The notes beneath the pieces were generated by a model. It saw only the letters and a program-made list of their open reading frames with translations. It did not search any database and was not told where the DNA came from. Shown here piece after piece: positions 63,505 through 64,000 of a DNA stretch of 64,000 bases. Numbering within the stretch: position 1 is the first letter of the stretch; each line of letters starts with the position of its first letter. The translations under genes and the position numbers were made by a program. Origin of the DNA: Vicingaceae bacterium (lineage in GTDB: Bacteria; Bacteroidota; Bacteroidia; Flavobacteriales_E; Vicingaceae); assembly GCA_018402765.1 (NCBI GenBank), contig JAGYIE010000002.1, positions 806,001-870,000 on the forward strand, read 5' to 3'.

Positions 63505-64000
63505 ATGAAAACAATAAGTTTATCTCTTTTATATTTCATCAATACATGTTTAGGTATAACCTTAATTGCTCAATCTTCACACATTGAGGAGTTATCACCT
63601 TTACCAAAAGTGCAGTCTGCTTATGAATTAGGGCAGAGGCCACAGCTGAGCAATTTTAATAAAGCACCAGGAGATACACTGTTTTATGAAGACTTCGCAA
63701 ATGGTTTTAACACTAACGGATGGACTTCTAATGATGGAAGTTTTAATGGATTTGATTGGATTTATACGACGAATGCACCTGGCGGTCAATATTCTATTTC
63801 CACTCCTGCATTAGTCTCTGCAACTTCTTCAAATGGGTTTGCATCTTTACCTTCTGATTTTTATAACACACCAACTCCTCCGGCTGGATTTATACAAATG
63901 GATGCCTCGCTTACATCTGGTCCTATTTCCATAAATGCTGTATCCGGTGTATTATTAAGTTGGACACAATCGCAGCGTTTTTGTTGCTCTACTTTAGATC
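63505..64000 (+). CDS. T9SS-type secreted protein, paralogue 3 (partial, cut by window end)
   Basis: Read directly from the sequence: starts MKTISLSLLYFINTCLGITL with a signal peptide ending LIAQ, and stays open to the window edge (165 codons). It shares GDTLFYEDFANGFNTNGWTS, NGFDWIYTTNAPGGQY, LPSDFYNTPTPPAGF and SQRFCCST with the two preceding genes, so it is the third tandem member of the family. A sorting domain is expected beyond the window. Confidence 0.85.
   Translation, partial: MKTISLSLLYFINTCLGITLIAQSSHIEELSPLPKVQSAYELGQRPQLSNFNKAPGDTLFYEDFANGFNTNGWTSNDGSFNGFDWIYTTNAPGGQYSISTPALVSATSSNGFASLPSDFYNTPTPPAGFIQMDASLTSGPISINAVSGVLLSWTQSQRFCCSTLD

Overview
The window looks like chromosomal DNA from a low-GC, free-living Bacteroidota, most likely of the order Flavobacteriales. 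Evidence: the gliding genes gldB and gldC next to nadE, a DUF3098 gene after ftsX, many exported proteins ending in type IX secretion system (T9SS) type-A sorting domains, a TonB receptor/DUF4249 pair, Bacteroidota -7 promoter elements (TAnnTTTG), and almost no Shine-Dalgarno sequences. No rRNA, tRNA, CRISPR array, transposase or phage gene was seen. The exact genus cannot be given from sequence reading alone.

Layout. 1-12.3 kb: the 5' part of an Omp28-like secreted protein, trpS divergent from an acyltransferase and gatC, a GDSL lipoprotein and FadL-like porin pair, a two-subunit 2-oxoacid:ferredoxin oxidoreductase, nadE and a small outer-membrane barrel. 12.3-28.6 kb: a housekeeping stretch with gldBC, ftsX-DUF3098-uppP-truB, queA-ispD, a lipoprotein, an amidohydrolase divergent from rlmN, a polyprenyl synthase, a MORN-type lipoprotein, dnaG with a TTG start, an MscS channel, a ClC transporter with CBS domains, a small secreted protein and a solute-binding protein.

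28.6-41.1 kb is the accessory region and the main point of interest. A structured leader (promoter, 18-codon open frame, terminator-like hairpin) precedes a 1468-residue T9SS cargo protein. Five tandem, intact, about 1.5-kb genes for secreted DUF5122 (delta-60) beta-propeller proteins follow, each separated by the same 4-nt spacer, and then a truncated sixth copy. The five copies are mosaics: identical constant blocks surround an N-terminal module with three alleles, a central cassette with two alleles in strict alternation, and a sorting domain with two alleles. This resembles a recombining repertoire of surface proteins.

41.1-64 kb: a TonB-dependent receptor/DUF4249/tag operon, a coiled-coil lipoprotein, a three-gene minus-strand operon (propeller-barrel protein, TauE-like permease, M20 amidohydrolase), an MBL-fold hydrolase, a kynurenine operon (kynU-kmo plus an unknown barrel protein), a UbiA-like membrane protein, gcvP, and a second tandem family of three secreted T9SS proteins, the last cut by the window end. 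Common themes are secretion of T9SS cargo, outer-membrane uptake and NAD/tryptophan metabolism (nadE, kynU, kmo, trpS).
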